A stretch of 64,000 bases of DNA from Aristolochia californica (Eukaryota; Streptophyta; Magnoliopsida; Piperales; Aristolochiaceae). Of the stretch, positions 63,345 to 64,000 are shown piece by piece (position 1 is the stretch's first letter; each line of letters opens with the position of its first letter). The stretch covers positions 21,695,237 through 21,759,236 of the forward strand of contig JARWKL010000009.1 in assembly GCA_029961685.1 (NCBI GenBank), given 5' to 3'. The notes beneath the pieces were generated by a model. That model made no database searches and was not told the origin of the DNA. It saw only the letters and a list, made by a program, of their open reading frames with translations. The position numbers were made by a program, and so were the translations under genes.

Positions 63345-64000
63345 TAAAGATGCAAATGACCTATGGATCCAAACCTTTTAAAGAGAATCACAAACGCTCA
63401 TTAAATTCTCAAGTGAACGTGCGGTGGGATATTTACCCGAGTCAAACAAGCCATTATTTTGGCCTTTACAAAAAGCTGACCTAACAATTGTAGATAATTG
63501 TAATGTGATTTATCATGCGTAACGGGCTATATTTTTTTAAGGAATGACTTATGGATACGGAGTCAACACTCAGTTAAAAATCACCTGCCTCCCCCTTTTC
63601 CCGACGATTGCAAAACCAATATATAAAAACTAAAATGAGTTAACAATCCCTAAAAATTACAGATACTTTTTGGAATTATCTCTCTCTACATTTGTGCATT
63701 GTGCATTTCCACTTTAGATGTATACTTTTTTCTAAAATCAAAACTTGACTTTTCACTTTTCCCTCCATCTTATAAATAAAAAAGAGATAAAAGGCAAATA
63801 TATCTCAACAAAATGAAAATTTTAGAGTTTATGTAAGAAAAAAACATTAAAGAAATAAAAAATGTATTTAAAGAAAATTTATTCACACACCACAAAAGAA
63901 CACAAAAGTTTTGTTATCGAAGTTTGGGAAATTCCACTAGTTCAACCCAAATAGCTTCGAATTTTATAAGAAAGAGAATTTTTTACACATGTTTTAAAAA

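Larger units (their letters stand above)
62679..63364 (+). repeat. Representative full-length monomer
   Basis: This copy is used to describe the monomer layout, numbered from GGATCC at +1. A moderately GC-rich part covers about +40 to +180. A pyrimidine tract lies at about +219 to +238, and a TATATAAAAAA element at about +258. The ACATTTGTGCATTG motif lies near +325. The AT-rich stretch runs from about +430 to +545 and ends in the TTCACACAC motif. The TTTGAAATTCCACTAG motif lies near +565. The dyad arms ACATGTTT and AAACATGT are at about +628 and +659, just before the next GGATCC. I see no internal repetition of a smaller unit. Confidence 0.85.
1..64000. repeat. Satellite DNA array, ~680-bp monomer
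   Basis: The whole window is built from one repeated unit. The landmark is a GGATCC site or its mutated form, preceded by CCTAT and followed by AAACC. I placed 97 of these, 5 inverted and 92 forward, and 68 read as intact GGATCC. Spacing between neighbours is mostly 675-687 bp, and shorter intervals are explained by internal deletions. Adjacent copies differ by many scattered substitutions and small indels, whereas copies related by higher-order duplication are much closer. No sequence outside the repeat was found, and no gene, RNA gene or transposon interrupts it. This is the architecture of eukaryotic heterochromatic satellite DNA. The family, species and chromosomal location are not recognised, so centromeric, knob or subtelomeric placement is inference. 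Confidence 0.97.
3369..64000 (+). repeat. Forward satellite block, 92 monomer anchors
   Basis: All monomers here share one orientation, from 3657 (first GGATCC) to 63365 (last). No further orientation switch was seen. Typical spacing is 676-683 bp. Clear exceptions are intervals of 282 (ending at 6652), 482 (10419), 361 (22313), 530 (48526), and a recurrent class of 565-571 (7898, 22878, 30907, 32813, 42683, 45274). A second recurrent class measures 661 (30336, 32248, 44704). Subtype-diagnostic variants recur in fixed order, so the block has a mosaic higher-order structure and is not a series of independent monomers. Confidence 0.95.
61351..64000 (+). repeat. Forward monomers to the window end
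   Basis: Anchors are at 61996, 62679 and 63365. A loss of about 30 bp near 61854 gives a 652-bp interval. The stretch from about 62450 to 62850 closely matches 39900-40300, including the rare TTTTATAGAGAATAACAAATGCCC state. The last monomer is cut by the window end just after its dyad left arm. No gene or other element is present. Confidence 0.9.

Noticed and set aside
62679..63364. The 680-bp unit as four diverged copies of a ~170-bp repeat
   Set aside because: Comparing quarters of the monomer by eye shows only weak, low-complexity resemblance around CTTTTCCC words. The multiple of 170 may relate to nucleosomes but not to sequence repetition.
1..64000. CRISPR array
   Set aside because: The repeat is one long, continuous, diverged tandem unit with no unique spacers between short identical repeats.
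1..64000. LTR retrotransposon or other mobile element as the source of the repetition
   Set aside because: I saw no polymerase, integrase or transposase motifs, no primer-binding site and no target-site duplication. Copies are directly joined head to tail. A distant origin from an element cannot be excluded.
1..64000. Telomeric repeat or rDNA spacer
   Set aside because: No TTTAGGG/TTAGGG-type runs and no rRNA-like sequence occur anywhere in the window.

Overview
The whole 64-kb window is one tandem array of a single AT-rich satellite DNA with a monomer of about 680 bp. I found no protein-coding gene, RNA gene, transposon body, CRISPR array or other unique sequence. The DNA is roughly 30% GC by eye. 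A landmark shared by every copy is a BamHI-like site (GGATCC) or its mutated equivalent. I located 97 such anchors, and 68 of them read as intact GGATCC. Most anchor spacings are 675-687 bp. This fits a eukaryotic nuclear genome, at a constitutive heterochromatic site such as a centromere, pericentromere, knob or subtelomere. A plant is my guess, but I do not recognise the satellite family and cannot name the species.

Layout. Bases 1-3363 hold five monomers in reverse orientation. At 3364-3368 the array switches orientation across a 5-bp microhomology (TTTCA). From 3369 to the end there are 92 anchors in forward orientation. Within the forward block the monomers fall into subtypes that recur in the same order, so the array has a mosaic higher-order repeat (HOR) structure. 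On the left, a 3.0-kb block (3369-6400) recurs at 18241-21300 and a 1.09-kb block (6401-7490) recurs at 11531-12621. In the middle, a 1.91-kb trimer containing two diagnostic deletion monomers occurs four times (from about 29.3, 31.3, 41.2 and 44.0 kb). On the right, a trimer of about 2.0 kb recurs at 54.2, 56.2 and 60.2 kb, with a partial copy at 48.7 kb.

Inside each monomer I see four recurring elements: a GC-rich pyrimidine tract (purine/G-rich on the opposite strand), a TATATAAAAA element about 20 bp after it, an AT-rich stretch with roughly phased A-tracts, and a dyad with 8-bp arms (ACATGTTT/AAACATGT) around a GCATGC-bearing loop next to the BamHI site. Many monomers are shortened by internal deletions, several with short microhomology at the join. 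Open frames of 60-88 codons recur at fixed places in the monomer, but they are broken in most copies and look like by-products of the repeat. The points of interest are the inversion, the HOR history, the conserved dyad and G-rich tract, and a 23-C homopolymer. Nothing here supports an encoded system.
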